Source of the DNA: Lycium barbarum
Taxonomy: Eukaryota; Streptophyta; Magnoliopsida; Solanales; Solanaceae
Assembly (NCBI RefSeq): GCF_019175385.1
Contig: NC_083339.1
Location: 49,218,282 to 49,282,281 of the forward strand
Direction: 5' to 3'
DNA: 64,000 bases
Part shown: positions 27,694 through 38,399 of the stretch, in pieces
Position numbering within the stretch: the stretch's first letter is position 1
Layout: every line of letters starts with the position of its first letter
Translations under genes and position numbers: made by a program
Notes under the pieces: generated by a model
Database searches by the model: none
What the model was told of the DNA's origin: nothing
The model's input: the letters and a program-made list of their open reading frames with translations, nothing else

Positions 27694-27702
27694 ATTTATA
27701 TG
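27694..27702 (-). promoter_or_regulatory. TATA box of the AKR gene
   Basis: CATATAAAT on the minus strand, about 70 bp upstream of the start codon. A transcription start near 27660 would leave a 5' leader of about 35-40 bases. Confidence 0.5.
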
Positions 27703-27758
27703 GCATGGGAAATGGAGAGGCTGAATTACGGAAAGGTACACGTAACTTTGCATGTTGT

Positions 27759-27768
27759 GACACGTTCG
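27759..27768 (-). promoter_or_regulatory. ABRE-core site, proximal
   Basis: CGAACGTGTC on the minus strand contains ACGTGTC, which fits the ABRE core ACGTGKC bound by bZIP factors of the ABF/AREB group. It lies about 135 bp upstream of the ATG. Confidence 0.5.
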
Positions 27769-27797
27769 CACTTGCTAGACGTTTTTGAGCGTCTTTG

Positions 27798-27807
27798 GAC
27801 ACGTTCG
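27798..27807 (-). promoter_or_regulatory. ABRE-core site, distal
   Basis: A second identical CGAACGTGTC, 39 bp upstream of the first. Paired ABRE cores are typical of ABA-responsive promoters, which fits the AKR4C1 family's known ABA and drying response. Confidence 0.5.
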
Positions 27808-27809
27808 AC

Positions 27810-28480
27810 CACTCTCTTCTTGCCTTCTTTTTCTCTCTTTTTCTCTTTTCTAAACGGGAATGATCGAGAAATTTAATAGATGAGGAGAAGCTTCTCGAGA
27901 AAATGAACTGTGGGTACTTTTAAAGTGTTAGAATTAACAAATTATGATTCTGTTAATTAGCTGTGGTTAAAATTCAGAGTTATAATCTGGATAGCCATGC
28001 AAATCGATTATTATATTCACTCAATTTTATTTTATCTTTAAAAGTCACTCAATTTTGCTCAATTGATTTCTATGGTCATTATGTAATTTTTCATACCTAT
28101 TTAATAACTGACAGTTATAAATTTTTAGAAAAAAATATTAAAATATTAAAACATTAAAATCAATATTTAAATTTATTAGATCCAATTCATTCTAAATCCG
28201 ACCCGCTAAATTAGTTGATTATATGAGAGATGCCTTTAAACTTTAATAACATTTAACTAGAAGAATCATAATGGTTCTTCAATTCTTACACCAACAAAAA
28301 AAAAAAAAAACCAGATAAATTATAGGTGTATTAACTTTGTTATTCCTTAATGGTTTCAATACGTACTTACTAACTTAGATCGTTCTTATTTTACTACTCC
28401 CTCCATGCAAAAGTAAGCTTCATTCTCCTTTATCATATTCTTTACTCTTTTTACTATATTTTGTTCTAGTGTTAATGTTT
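27810..28480. other. intergenic, AKR upstream region
   Basis: AT-rich and without a gene. GAGAAGCTTCTCGAGAA at about 27885 is a near heat-shock element, with the third box imperfect. TACTCCCTCCATGCAAAAG near 28396 looks like one end of a Stowaway element whose other end is not seen. Confidence 0.4.
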
Positions 28481-28485
28481 GTGCT
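28481..28485. repeat. target-site duplication, left copy (GTGCT)
   Basis: Identical to 31144-31148 on the other side of the solo LTR. Confidence 0.9.
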
Positions 28486-30089
28486 TGTAACGATCCGTTT
28501 GGTCGTTTTAGACATTTTACTCTTTTTTCTCAAAATACTTTTTCCGCAGTCTCTTTTTTGTATTTATGACTTACAGGGATGGGTGGCGCGGTTCCCGAGG
28601 CTATCGGGCGAGTCTTGTTTGGTTTTGACGATTTTAGAGTATTCTAAGTTGAATAAGTGAGAAAGAGTTGACCAATAGTTGACTTTTGGGAAATTGCATC
28701 CGAAATCGAATTCTGATAGTTCTATTAGGTCCGGAAGGTTATTTTTGACTTAGTTGAGCCTTTGGTTCGGGTCTCGAGGCGTCCGTTTGGGTTTTGGGTT
28801 GTTGGTTGGAAATGTTGGTTTTGGTTGGTTGGAGTTGACTTGGATCAACACCGGGTCAATGTAACCTCTTTTGGGAAATCCAAGTGCTCGAGTGACTTCG
28901 TAGCGTGATTTCTGATGAGTTAGCGTGTTTGGTTGGTTCATAGGGTTCTGAATAAGTCTTGGGTGTTGGACCGGACTTAGTGAAAACCAGAATTTTCTGA
29001 TGCTGGTGTGACCGCACTTGCGGGGTTTGGTCCGTAGGTGCGAGAAAACGTGAGTTTGGGGAGGGCCGCAACTGCGAACTCTTCCCCGCACCTGTGCATT
29101 TTGTACTTTAAGTAACGATCGCATCTGTGGCCTTTTCTCCACAAGTGCGAGCCAACACCTGAGAGGAAAGGTCCGCTGAAGTGGAAATAACAGAGATGAA
29201 ACCCCTTTTCATTTTCAAAAAATGACCTAGATTTCATGAATTCATATTTTGGGTTGAGAGCTCTTGTGGAGGCGATTTCAGGTGTTTTAGGCTTCAATTC
29301 TTCTTGGGGGTAAGATTCTAAGCTCCAAATTTGTATTTTCCACTAGTCTAATTATTTATTTAACCTTGTAATTATGTTGGGTTTGCGAAATTGAGGATTT
29401 TAGCCCTAAATCCTAAGAGAGGATTTTTCTTGAAATTGAAGATCAATTTGATGGCTTTTTAAATGGGGTTTTTTGGATTTAGACTAGTAAGGCTTTGGGT
29501 AAACCATTTTTCAATTAAAATTTCAGTTTTGCCCTTGTGTGCCCGGGTCATTTTTAAGGTCAATTTAGAGTTCAAATTAGAAGTATAGCAATATGGGTAT
29601 CCTTAGATTCGTATACTAACGTAGAGTACTTATTTGATAGACTTTTATCGTTCTGAAGCTCTCCGCAAGGGGAAGGCGTTAGCTTGATTGTTCGTGACTC
29701 CCGCTCGGCCTTCGAGGTAGGTTATGGCTTACCCTTGTTAGACTTCGATTGAAGAATTGTATGTAGTTGGTAAATATTAATGAGGAAAAAATGAGAGGCC
29801 TTCGGGTATGGTTGTGGTGATAAATCCACTGGCTTAGTTTGGATGTGTTATGTGGGCTTGTCGCCATGTTTGCTAATATGTTGTGATTGTTGATCGATTT
29901 ACCTTATCACTTGATATCTCACTTATCTCATGAAAAGGGGAGGTTTATATTAACGACTTGAGTTGTGTTCAGCATTCATGACATGCATCTATTGGTTTCA
30001 TGATTTTGCGATGTTGTTGATATTTGATTCCATGCATTGACATACCATCCATTTACATACATGACTAGTTACGATGGTGAGAAAGTGGT

Positions 30090-30257
30090 GATAGCCTGTG
30101 TGGCAATTGAAAAAAATGATAGCATGTGGGGCAATTGATAAGAATGATAATCTGTGTGGCAATTGATAAGAATGATAGCCTGCTTGGCAATTGAAAAGAA
30201 TGATAGCCTGTGTGGCAATTGGTAAGAATGATAGTCTGTGTGGCATTTGGTACATGG
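30090..30257 (+). repeat. six tandem 28-bp units
   Basis: Units of the form GATAGCCTGTGTGGCAATTG followed by 8 bases, exactly 28 bp each, with point differences. Confidence 0.9.
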
Positions 30258-30704
30258 ACTTCGCGAGTCCCCCATGGTTCATGACTTTGAGGCTTAGCCG
30301 TTAGCATGTGTGTACGATAGTGGAGAGTTGGCCTGTGGCACTGCACTGCATTGCATTGCATTAAATTCATTCATTTACTCATGAATGCTTACTTGGCGTT
30401 TGATATACTCATTCTGAACTTATACTTAAAGTATGCTTTCGTGACTGTACTTGATTTCCTTATCTGTTTACTTGTTGATTTCTTCGTCTTATAAGCGTTA
30501 TCTAATCGTTGTCGGCGTATGATGCCTACGAGTACTAGTGTTGTACTCATACTGCTTTTGGTGCTCTTTCTATTGAGAGTTTGATCGAGGATCCAGTTAA
30601 TGACTTCGAGACTGATCTGAGGCCTTCCATCAGGAGATCTTAGGGTGAGCCACTTGCTGGATCTGCAGCCCTGGATCCCTTCCATTAATTATCTGTCTAT
30701 TTTT

Positions 30705-31012
30705 GGTTTCACAGACATTTTCTATTTATGTATTTTGAGACATGTATTCCAGCATTTCAGATATTGTACTAGTATTAGAAGCTTTTGTACGAGTTTAGAC
30801 CAAGTTTTAGGGTTGTAGTTGTTTTAGTCCTTCCGCACTTACTTATATATATATATATAGGTTTCACAGACATTTTCTATTTATGTATTTTGAGACATGT
30901 ATTCCAGCATTTCAGATATTGTACTAGTATTAGAAGCTTTTGTACGAGTTTAGACCAAGTTTTAGGGTTGTAGTTGTTTTAGTCCTTCCGCACTTACTTA
31001 TATATATATTTG
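30705..31012 (+). repeat. 155-bp tandem duplication within the solo LTR
   Basis: Copies 30705-30859 and 30860-31012 look identical by eye apart from the length of the TA run at their ends. The duplication is very recent. Confidence 0.9.
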
Positions 31013-31143
31013 TTATGACTCTTATTATAATTGCAGCTTTAATTTCGCTTGTCTTTATTTGAAGTGAATGTGATTAAGGGGATGATTTGGCCACTAGGGG
31101 GATAGTGTGGGTGCCATCATGACTCGCTTATTAGGTTGTGACA

Positions 31144-31148
31144 GTGCT
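31144..31148. repeat. target-site duplication, right copy (GTGCT)
   Basis: Identical to 28481-28485. Confidence 0.9.
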
Positions 31149-31223
31149 TTCTTTTTTCCGGTTTTTAGTTCTTCTGTTTGTTTGTTAGTTAATTTTTGAT
31201 GATATTCAGATTTGTGTTGTTGT

Positions 31224-33109
31224 TGTTACACCTCGAAAAATCTTCCGCTGATGCACAAGTGAATAGACTAGTGAAGAGTACGAGTATACGGTACTTCAAT
31301 GAGTAAGAAATGACCTTTGGGCGACCCTAAGTAAGATTTCAAAGACATCCGATGTTAGACGAGATTGTCAAGAGAAGGCAAGGCATACGATAGGTATCGG
31401 AGAGGAATTACGAGTAACGAGTTAACGAGGCTTTAATGATGTCTTGGAGAAGAGCGATAACGTCCCTTAGATTGGTATTGAGGTGTTGAACAAGTGTTAA
31501 GAAGGTTCCACAAGGATTGGAGATCAAACGAGTCGACGAAACGAGCTTCGGAATCACTGGGGATTATACGGCCAAACATACTGGCCGTATAAATTATACG
31601 GTCCGTATGTTTGGGACCATATAATCAACCCAAAATGGCATAACTTCCTGGACCAAATATACGGCCAAACATACGGCCCGTATAATTTGTACGGACCGTA
31701 TGTTGGTCCGTATATACGGTCGGGACTGAAATGGTTCATTAAATAAAGGGACCAAGTCTTATTTCATTTCACTTTCATATCACACCCCTTCTCTCTAAAA
31801 TATCTCTCTACATTTATTCCACAAGAATTCAAGGGTTATTAGTGATCAACAACATAAATCAAGTGAATCAAGTGTAAGAAAACCCATTAAAGATCATTCA
31901 AGTCAAGGAATCTCATTGGAGATGAACTAGGGTTTTTGCTCAAGTAGAGTATTGTCAACAAAGGCTTGTTCCTACCACATCTAAGGTAAGATTTATGGTA
32001 TATCTATGTTGTTTAAGGTATTTGAGAGTTGAAATACTCTGATTGTAGAAGGATATAAAAAAATGGGTCATGAATGTGGAATAGTGCCATTTTGAGTAAT
32101 AGTTTGAATTGAGTTATGATTCTTGATGTGTTGTGATATAAATAGGTTATAAATGATGTTGAGAACATGGGATGAGCAAATGTATATGAATGAAGATGTG
32201 ACCCTTAAGCCTTGGTAGGGCCAGGTATGTGTAACCTTGAGCCTTGGTTGGCCAAGTATGTATGAAACATCGATCCTTCATTGTCGGGTATGCTATGAAA
32301 ATGCTATGTATATGATATAATTATTTATATGAGATAGATACAAGTATGAATACGAATATGATACGATTATGAATGAGACTATGTACACGATATGAATGTG
32401 CCTAAGGGTATGTATACGAATGCGAGTACAAATGTGAAACGAATACGGGTATGGATGTATGTATACAAATACGCTTTAGAAATGGAAAGTTCCTATGAAA
32501 GGCAAGTAAGTCCTTATGACGATGATATTACTATCTCCCATCCTATGTTATTTCTTATGTTGTCCATTATGCTTCTATGTTGATATTGATCATGCTTTAC
32601 ATACTCAGTACATTCTTCGTACTAACGTCCTTTTTTTTGTGGACACTGCGTCATGCCCGCAGGTGCACAGGAAGACAGACTTGATCCATAGCTACATTCT
32701 CAGGAACTACATAGCAGAGCTCCACTTCATTCGGAGCTATAGCTTTTGGGTACTTATTCTTTTGTGTACATAATTATGGGCATAGCGGGGTCCTGTCCCG
32801 CCTATATGATATGTTATACTCTCCTTAGAGGCTCGTAGGCATGTGTATATGGTTAGGTATGTCTGGCCTTGTCGGCCTATATTTTGGATTTCATTTTGTT
32901 AGCCTTGCCGGCTTATGTACATTGATAGGGGCATAAATGTCAATGATGATATAAAAGGTATTGTTGTCCAATGGGACTAGGACGATTTATGGATAGAAAT
33001 GTATGTATAAATATGTGGCTCACCTAGATGTAAGTGTAAAGGTACGATAAGGAGTGCCCGGGTGGGCTAGCACCGGGTGCTCTTCGCGGCCCCTAGTCGG
33101 GTCGTGACA
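31224..33109 (+). repeat. 5' LTR of a Tekay-type element (family C)
   Basis: 1,886 bp from TGTTACACCTCG to GGGTCGTGACA, directly followed by a primer site. It contains a dense cluster of TACGG/CCGTA words (31565-31722), about three 33-bp tandem units (32201-32296), the AGTAC...GTACT inverted repeat (32607-32623) and the GC hairpin (32785-32801). Confidence 0.85.
32785..32801 (+). promoter_or_regulatory. GC hairpin in LTR 3' region, family C
   Basis: GCGGGGTCCTGTCCCGC: stem GCGGG/CCCGC, with a loop sharing CCTGT with the Tekay hairpin. It lies about 310 bp before the LTR end. Confidence 0.5.
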
Positions 33110-33113
33110 AAAG

Positions 33114-33131
33114 TGGTATCAGAGCAGTTCA
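33114..33131 (+). other. primer binding site (tRNA-iMet type)
   Basis: TGGTATCAGAGCAG follows the LTR end by four bases. Confidence 0.85.
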
Positions 33132-33319
33132 GTCCTAGGGTGTGTCTACGAGCCGTGTCTGGTAGAGTCTTGGTTATGGGGCTGTTGCGCGCCACACTTA
33201 TAAACAAGAAGCTGCGGGCATTTTAGGAATAAATGACCTTCTTTCTTCATAAAAATCGTGCGATAGAGCTATGACATAAGAGCTTCTTGTTTCTTAACCG
33301 TGTGTTGTATATTTAAGAA

Positions 33320-34503
33320 ATGCCTGTAAAGAGAAAGGCTACAGCAGCCCAAAAGGGCAAGACGGTGGTAGAAAAGCGGGCTGAAAGAGCACCGCCACCG
33401 GTAGTAGAGGAAAGTGAGTCCCAGAGTGCGCCTCAATCTCAGTCCTCTCGTTCAGTACCTATATTAGAGGAGCGTGAGGGAGCCTCAGCCCCAGCTCCAA
33501 CACCTCTAGCTCCTCCACCGGATGCTTCAGGCCAAGATGTAAAAGAGGCCATACATTTGCTTGCTCAGTTGGTTGCTGCTTAGACTCAGCGGCAGAGGAC
33601 AGGGCTGGGTGATAGGGCTGTTAGTGCAAGGGCCCGTGACTTTGTTACCTTAAACCCTCCGGAATTATTTGGATCAAAGACGGATGAGGACCCTCAGGAT
33701 TTTATTGATGGTATGTTGAGGATGCTTCGATTGATACATGCTTCGGACACTGAATCGGTGGAGTTAGCGTCGTATAGATTGAGAGATGTCTCGGTCCAAT
33801 GGTACACGGTTTGGATGGCTTCACGGGGATCCAATGCACCTCCCTCGGTATGACAAGAGTTTGTTGATTCTTTCCTCCGACATTATATACCTCCAGAGGT
33901 TCGGCGAGCTAGGACCGATAAATTCTTGAATTTGAGGCAAGGTAGCATGAGTTCTCTAGAGTATAGTCTCCACTTTAATTCTTTGGCTAGGTATGCTTCA
34001 GCCATGGTAGCGGTTATGGGTGACCGAGTGCACCTATTTGTGAAGGGCCTAGGGCCATATTTGATGGATAGGTGTTTGACTGCGTCCCTTCAGGACAATA
34101 TGGATATTGCACGCATTCAGGCTCATGCTCAGAACTTAGTAGAAAGTCTGCAACAGCAGAGAAGTGAACGCGAGCAGGATAGGGGTCATAGCAAGAGGGC
34201 CAGATCTTCAGGTCTGAAGAGTGAGTTTAGAGGTGGGCACAGACAGTAGATTTCTAGGCACTCAGGCTATTCTATGACTAGTGCGCCTCCACGGTTTTCA
34301 GGCCAGAGATTCAATAGATCTACGCGTTCCGGGCCGAGTCAGGGTTTTTCGGGGTCTCATTTCAGATATGATTCGGGTCAGGCAAGGTCACTCGTACCAC
34401 GATGTTCCTAGTGTGGGAAGTTGCATTGGGGTCGATGCCGATTGGGTTCAGATGTTTGCTATTCATGTGGTCGACCAGGCCATATTATGTGTGATTGCCC
34501 CTC
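33320..34503 (+). pseudogene. gag of family C element, broken
   Basis: The ATG at 33320 opens MPVKRKATAAQK, a basic start followed by a Pro/Ser-rich linker. After a stop at 33581 the capsid-like core continues (FVTLNPPELFGSKT, DPQDFIDGMLRML, then RQGSMSSLEYSLHFNSLARY at 33933-33992). A second stop lies near 33852 and a frame change after 34249. A CCHC zinc knuckle follows at 34405-34499 (CYSCGRPGHIMCDC), with one stop inside. Order and length fit a chromovirus gag. The protein would package element RNA. Sequence just past the knuckle switches to an LTR fragment, so protease and pol are gone. Confidence 0.85.
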
Positions 34504-34559
34504 AGTTCATGGTAGAGGTGGGACCCAGCCATCAGGGTCGGTAGTCAGGTCTGAATTCC

Positions 34560-35812
34560 ATGCTTTGGGCATTAGCTGATAGCATAGATTGATTTGTGTT
34601 AGTTGTTGGGATATGAGGTCGCTTATTTATTTCTTCTATGCTTATTACCTATCTTGTTTATGATTATATGTTCTCATCACTCTTGAAATACTCGTTTAAA
34701 AGTGGATAAGAGCTAAAAATTGAGTCTTCAGTGCTTAGCTTGATTGCCTATTTTTTTGCATGTCATGTTCGTGCTTATTATAGTATCTCTTGTGCATTTG
34801 AGGATACTTGTGAAAGGTCAGAGGGGAAATGATTCCGGACCGAGTGATGATGGTATTTTGAGACAGATTGGATAGATGACAAGTAATGTGAGACTAAGGG
34901 TTAAGTATTATGATTTGGAGCCTACGGGGCTAAGTATTGTGATTGGAAGACTAAATTGGCTGAGGCCCGATGTGATCTGAGAGATCTAATAATTACGGGT
35001 TAGTATATGGACCTCATGAGTCTTCCATGGGTCACGATTCGTTAATGTTCGAACGTGTGCGTACTGGAGATAGAAAGGTCTTGCATTGCATAACATTTGC
35101 ATATCATATTATCTCTTGTATTCCTTGTTTAGATGTTGTTTGAAATTGTCGATTGAACTCTATTGATTTGATTACTGGATGCTTAATCAGACTTGAGGAC
35201 TTAGACGCTGTAATTTAGGCTTGTAACTTTTGATTATTGGGACTTATGTGATTATTATTATTATTATTATTATTATTATGGTGAACTAACGGCAGTTATG
35301 TGTGGAAGTAGTATTCAGAAGTCCAACCCTCGTCTCTGTTTTAAGATAGAGTCAATCGATGATGATGCTGAGTACACATTGTTTCCGTACTCACTCTACA
35401 CTTGCTGCACCTTTTTGTTTGTAAGTTCCGTCCCCAGTTTGAGTGGGCCTCACGACTATCCAGCCCGTTGATGAGCTGATTGGAGGATTCTGGGGAGCCA
35501 TAAAATGATTCGTAGTACTGGATTCCCCTTCTACATTATTTCTCTGTCTTTTTCATTCCCAGACAGTATTCGGGTTGCACACCCAAATTTGGTCTTATTT
35601 ATCTTAGCAAGTTCTTGTACTAGTGACACCAGTCTTGGGGGATGTATTTACTTATTCTGTAATTTATGTCTATACAGCTTTAATGACTTAAAAAGTGGAC
35701 TTGTATGCTTAATCCGCATTATTCCTTACTTAATTTTTTTTATTTGGGTTGTGGATGGCTTACTGACTTGGGGAAGTTAGCGCCATCACGGCTCCGTAAT
35801 TTGGGTCGTGAC
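34560..35812 (+). mobile_element. 3' part of an LTR (family B relative)
   Basis: Ends GGGTCGTGACA at 35812 and shares blocks with the solo LTR, for example ATGGACCTCATGAGTCTTCC near 35001 against ACATGGACTTCGCGAGTCCC near 30251. The 5' part is missing where it joins the gag remnant, which implies a deletion between two elements. It includes an (ATT)n run at 35251-35278. Confidence 0.65.
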
Positions 35813-35879
35813 ACCTGTGAGTTAGCTTTGCTACCTGGTTTGTCTAGCTTTGCTACCTAGTTTGTCGGGTGTTAATGCC
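35813..35879. other. short spacer between opposed LTR fragments
   Basis: Contains a near-tandem TAGCTTTGCTACCT repeat; nothing else seen. Confidence 0.3.
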
Positions 35880-38380
35880 ATAATTTATATTTTGATTCTC
35901 AGTCTTAACTTATATAAACAGTGCGGAAATACTAAATACACATAACTCCAAGAATGGTCTGAAATCGTACAAGAGCCAGTAATAACAAATACATAGTCTA
36001 ATAGAGGAAATACAGTCTCATAAACTAGATAATGTTGTCTCAGAATGAGAAAGAAGACAGGTAAGCAAGAGGAGCCTCTGGACTACAGATCAGACAAGTA
36101 GCTCTCCCTGGAAGTCTCCGGTCAAGGGTCTCAGATCACTCACGAGGTTGGGTTGACGAACTAGCAACAAACTTTCCACTCAAGAAAAGTGCAACAAGTG
36201 TAGTATGAGTACAAACACACGTACTCATAGGTATCATAGGCCGACAGCGACTTGTTCACATATATATAGAAAGAAATAGACAAGCAGAGCAGATAATCAG
36301 TCAAGAACAGGTCATAAAACATGTCAAGTATAAGATCAGATGATAAGTATAAGTTGTCAAGTCAACAGTCAAGAACAGATATATGTGTGTAAATGTAATG
36401 CGATACTACTGTAGTGAGCTGCCACACAAGCCCTTCTCTATGCAAGGAGCTACCACATAGGCTCTTCTCCACCGTACACATATGCTAAGGGCAATGCCTC
36501 AATAGCCATGACCCATGGGGAACCGCGAAGTCCATGTACACACACTCTCTCTCACTCCGGTATATGACTTCGGATCAGGAGCACTCATCCCACTCCGGTA
36601 AAGACCTCGGATCACGGCTCTCATCTCTCTTTTACACTCTCCTGTAAGGACCTCGAAGGTTACACTCTCTCACTTATCATCATTTCAGGACTACGGTCAA
36701 ATCATATCAGTGATAAGAACGGAATGCAATGCCATGCATGAAATCAGTCTCAATAACATCACATATCAGTAAATCAACAGATACTTCACATAGAACGCGA
36801 ATCAATTCAATCCATCAATATTATCCTTCCTTTTTCCAGATGGCAAGTGAGATATCAAGAGACCAAGAGAAATACAGTCCAATTCACAGAATATCAAGTA
36901 TGGCGACAAGCCCACATAACACATATCATACCAAATAAGTGGATTTAACACCACAACTATGCCCAAAGGCCTATCATGCTTTCCCTATCAATAACTAACA
37001 CCTACATATGCTTCGCTAATCGGAGTGTAACCAAAGGTAAGTCGTAACCTACCTCAACAACTGAACAGGTTCTACTGACTACTCCATTTGAGCTTTTCCC
37101 TTTTGGATTGCCTCAGAACGGTCAAAGTCTATCAAATTAGTACTCTATGTTAGTACACGAATCTAAGGTCACCCGTATCGAAATACTTCTAAAACGACTT
37201 CGAAAATGACCCCGGGCCCACACAAGAAAAATAGGAAATTCATTGGAAAAATTAGGTTACCCAAAGTCTAAGTAGTCAATACCTCAAGTTTCATGCAATT
37301 TTAACCCCAATTGAGCCTTAATTTCATCAATAATCAAAAACCCCAATTTGAAGAAAAAACTCAATTTCCATAACAAGATTCTTGAATAAAAAGGAGAATT
37401 TAAGCTTAAGGTCTAATTACCCATTTATTAAATGACTAGAAACTAAGAAATTTCCCAACAAAAACTCAATTTAGAAGAAAATAGTTCAAAAATCAATTTA
37501 GGGTTCGTCACCCAAAACCCCAACTTAGAACATGGTTTCTAACATGATTTCCCAAAATTAAAGGTAACATAACCATAAAATGAAGATAGGGAACTTATCC
37601 AAAGGAAGAATCTCACCAAGCTCCTCAAAATCGCCTCACAAAACCCTCTAAGTATCAATTTTGATGAATGAAAAGAAAAGGCTTCAAATTGGGGATTTAA
37701 GGTTCATATTTTCTAGCAATTTCGCAGATGCGGACCCCTTTTCGCAGGTGCGACCTCTCATCTACGGAGAATTGTCCGCAGATGCGGCCATACTTAACAC
37801 CTCATACCCTCGCATCTGTAAACTAAGCCCCGTAGATGCGAACCCGAGGCCACAGATGCGGCCCACCAGATATCAGAAAAAACTATTTTTTCACTAAGTT
37901 CCACCCAAAACCCGAAACTCATCCGAGACTTCGCGGATACAAACCAAATATGCAAACCTCTATAAAAACATACTACGAACCCAATCGCACCCTCGGAATT
38001 CCCAAAATAGGCCATCTTGACCCGGTCATCCCATAAACCCAAAAAACAAGGTTTCCAACCCAAAGAAAAAAACGCCCGAGAGTGCCCCGGGAACCGAACC
38101 AAACATCCTACCAAGTTGTAATCGACCTTTCGAACCTAATGGAAGTGATGGACATTCTGAAAAGACCTATTTACCCAAAAGTCAACTATTGGTCAACACT
38201 TTTTCACTTATTCAACTTAAAAGCTTCTAATTTCCTCAAATTCCATCAAGACTCACCCTACTACTTCGAGAACCATGCCACCCCATTCCCGCAGGTCAAA
38301 ACCACTCTAACGAAGCTAGGGAAAGGGTTAACTGGATAAAAGAGTCAAAAGGGCCTAAATGACCAAATGGGTTGTTATCA
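35880..38380 (-). repeat. 3' LTR of minus-strand Ty3 element (family B)
   Basis: On the minus strand it starts TGATAACAACCCATTTGGTC, matching the solo LTR start in pattern. Its 3' end has lost roughly the last 150 bp. It shows the CGCA/TGCGG-word cluster (37728-37863) and short repeats with ACTCCGGTA and CCTCGGATCA (36555-36620). Confidence 0.7.
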
Positions 38381-38399
38381 AATATATCAATTAAACAAC

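Larger units (their letters stand above)
28486..31143 (+). mobile_element. solo LTR of a Ty3 element (family B)
   Basis: 2,658 bp from TGTAACGATCCG to GGTTGTGACA with perfect GTGCT duplications and no internal region. It was left by LTR-LTR recombination. It shares blocks with the LTR fragment at 34560-35812 and the minus-strand LTR at 35880-38380. Inside are a cluster of GCA(G/C)-TGCG-type words (about 28995-29150), six tandem 28-bp units (30090-30257) and an exact 155-bp tandem duplication (30705-31012). Minus-strand open frames of up to 130 codons here come from repeats and resemble no protein. Confidence 0.88.

Noticed and set aside
27881..27900. heat-shock element upstream of the AKR gene
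   Set aside because: GAA and TTC boxes are present but the third is GAG, and it lies more than 250 bp upstream of the ATG. Too weak to annotate separately.
28750..29142. 130-codon minus-strand open frame in the solo LTR
   Set aside because: Several overlapping minus frames exist here because the word cluster lacks stop triplets. No domain, no start context, and the LTR runs on the other strand.
30090..30257. CRISPR-like direct repeats
   Set aside because: Units are directly adjacent with no unique spacers, and the window is plant DNA. This is an LTR tandem array.
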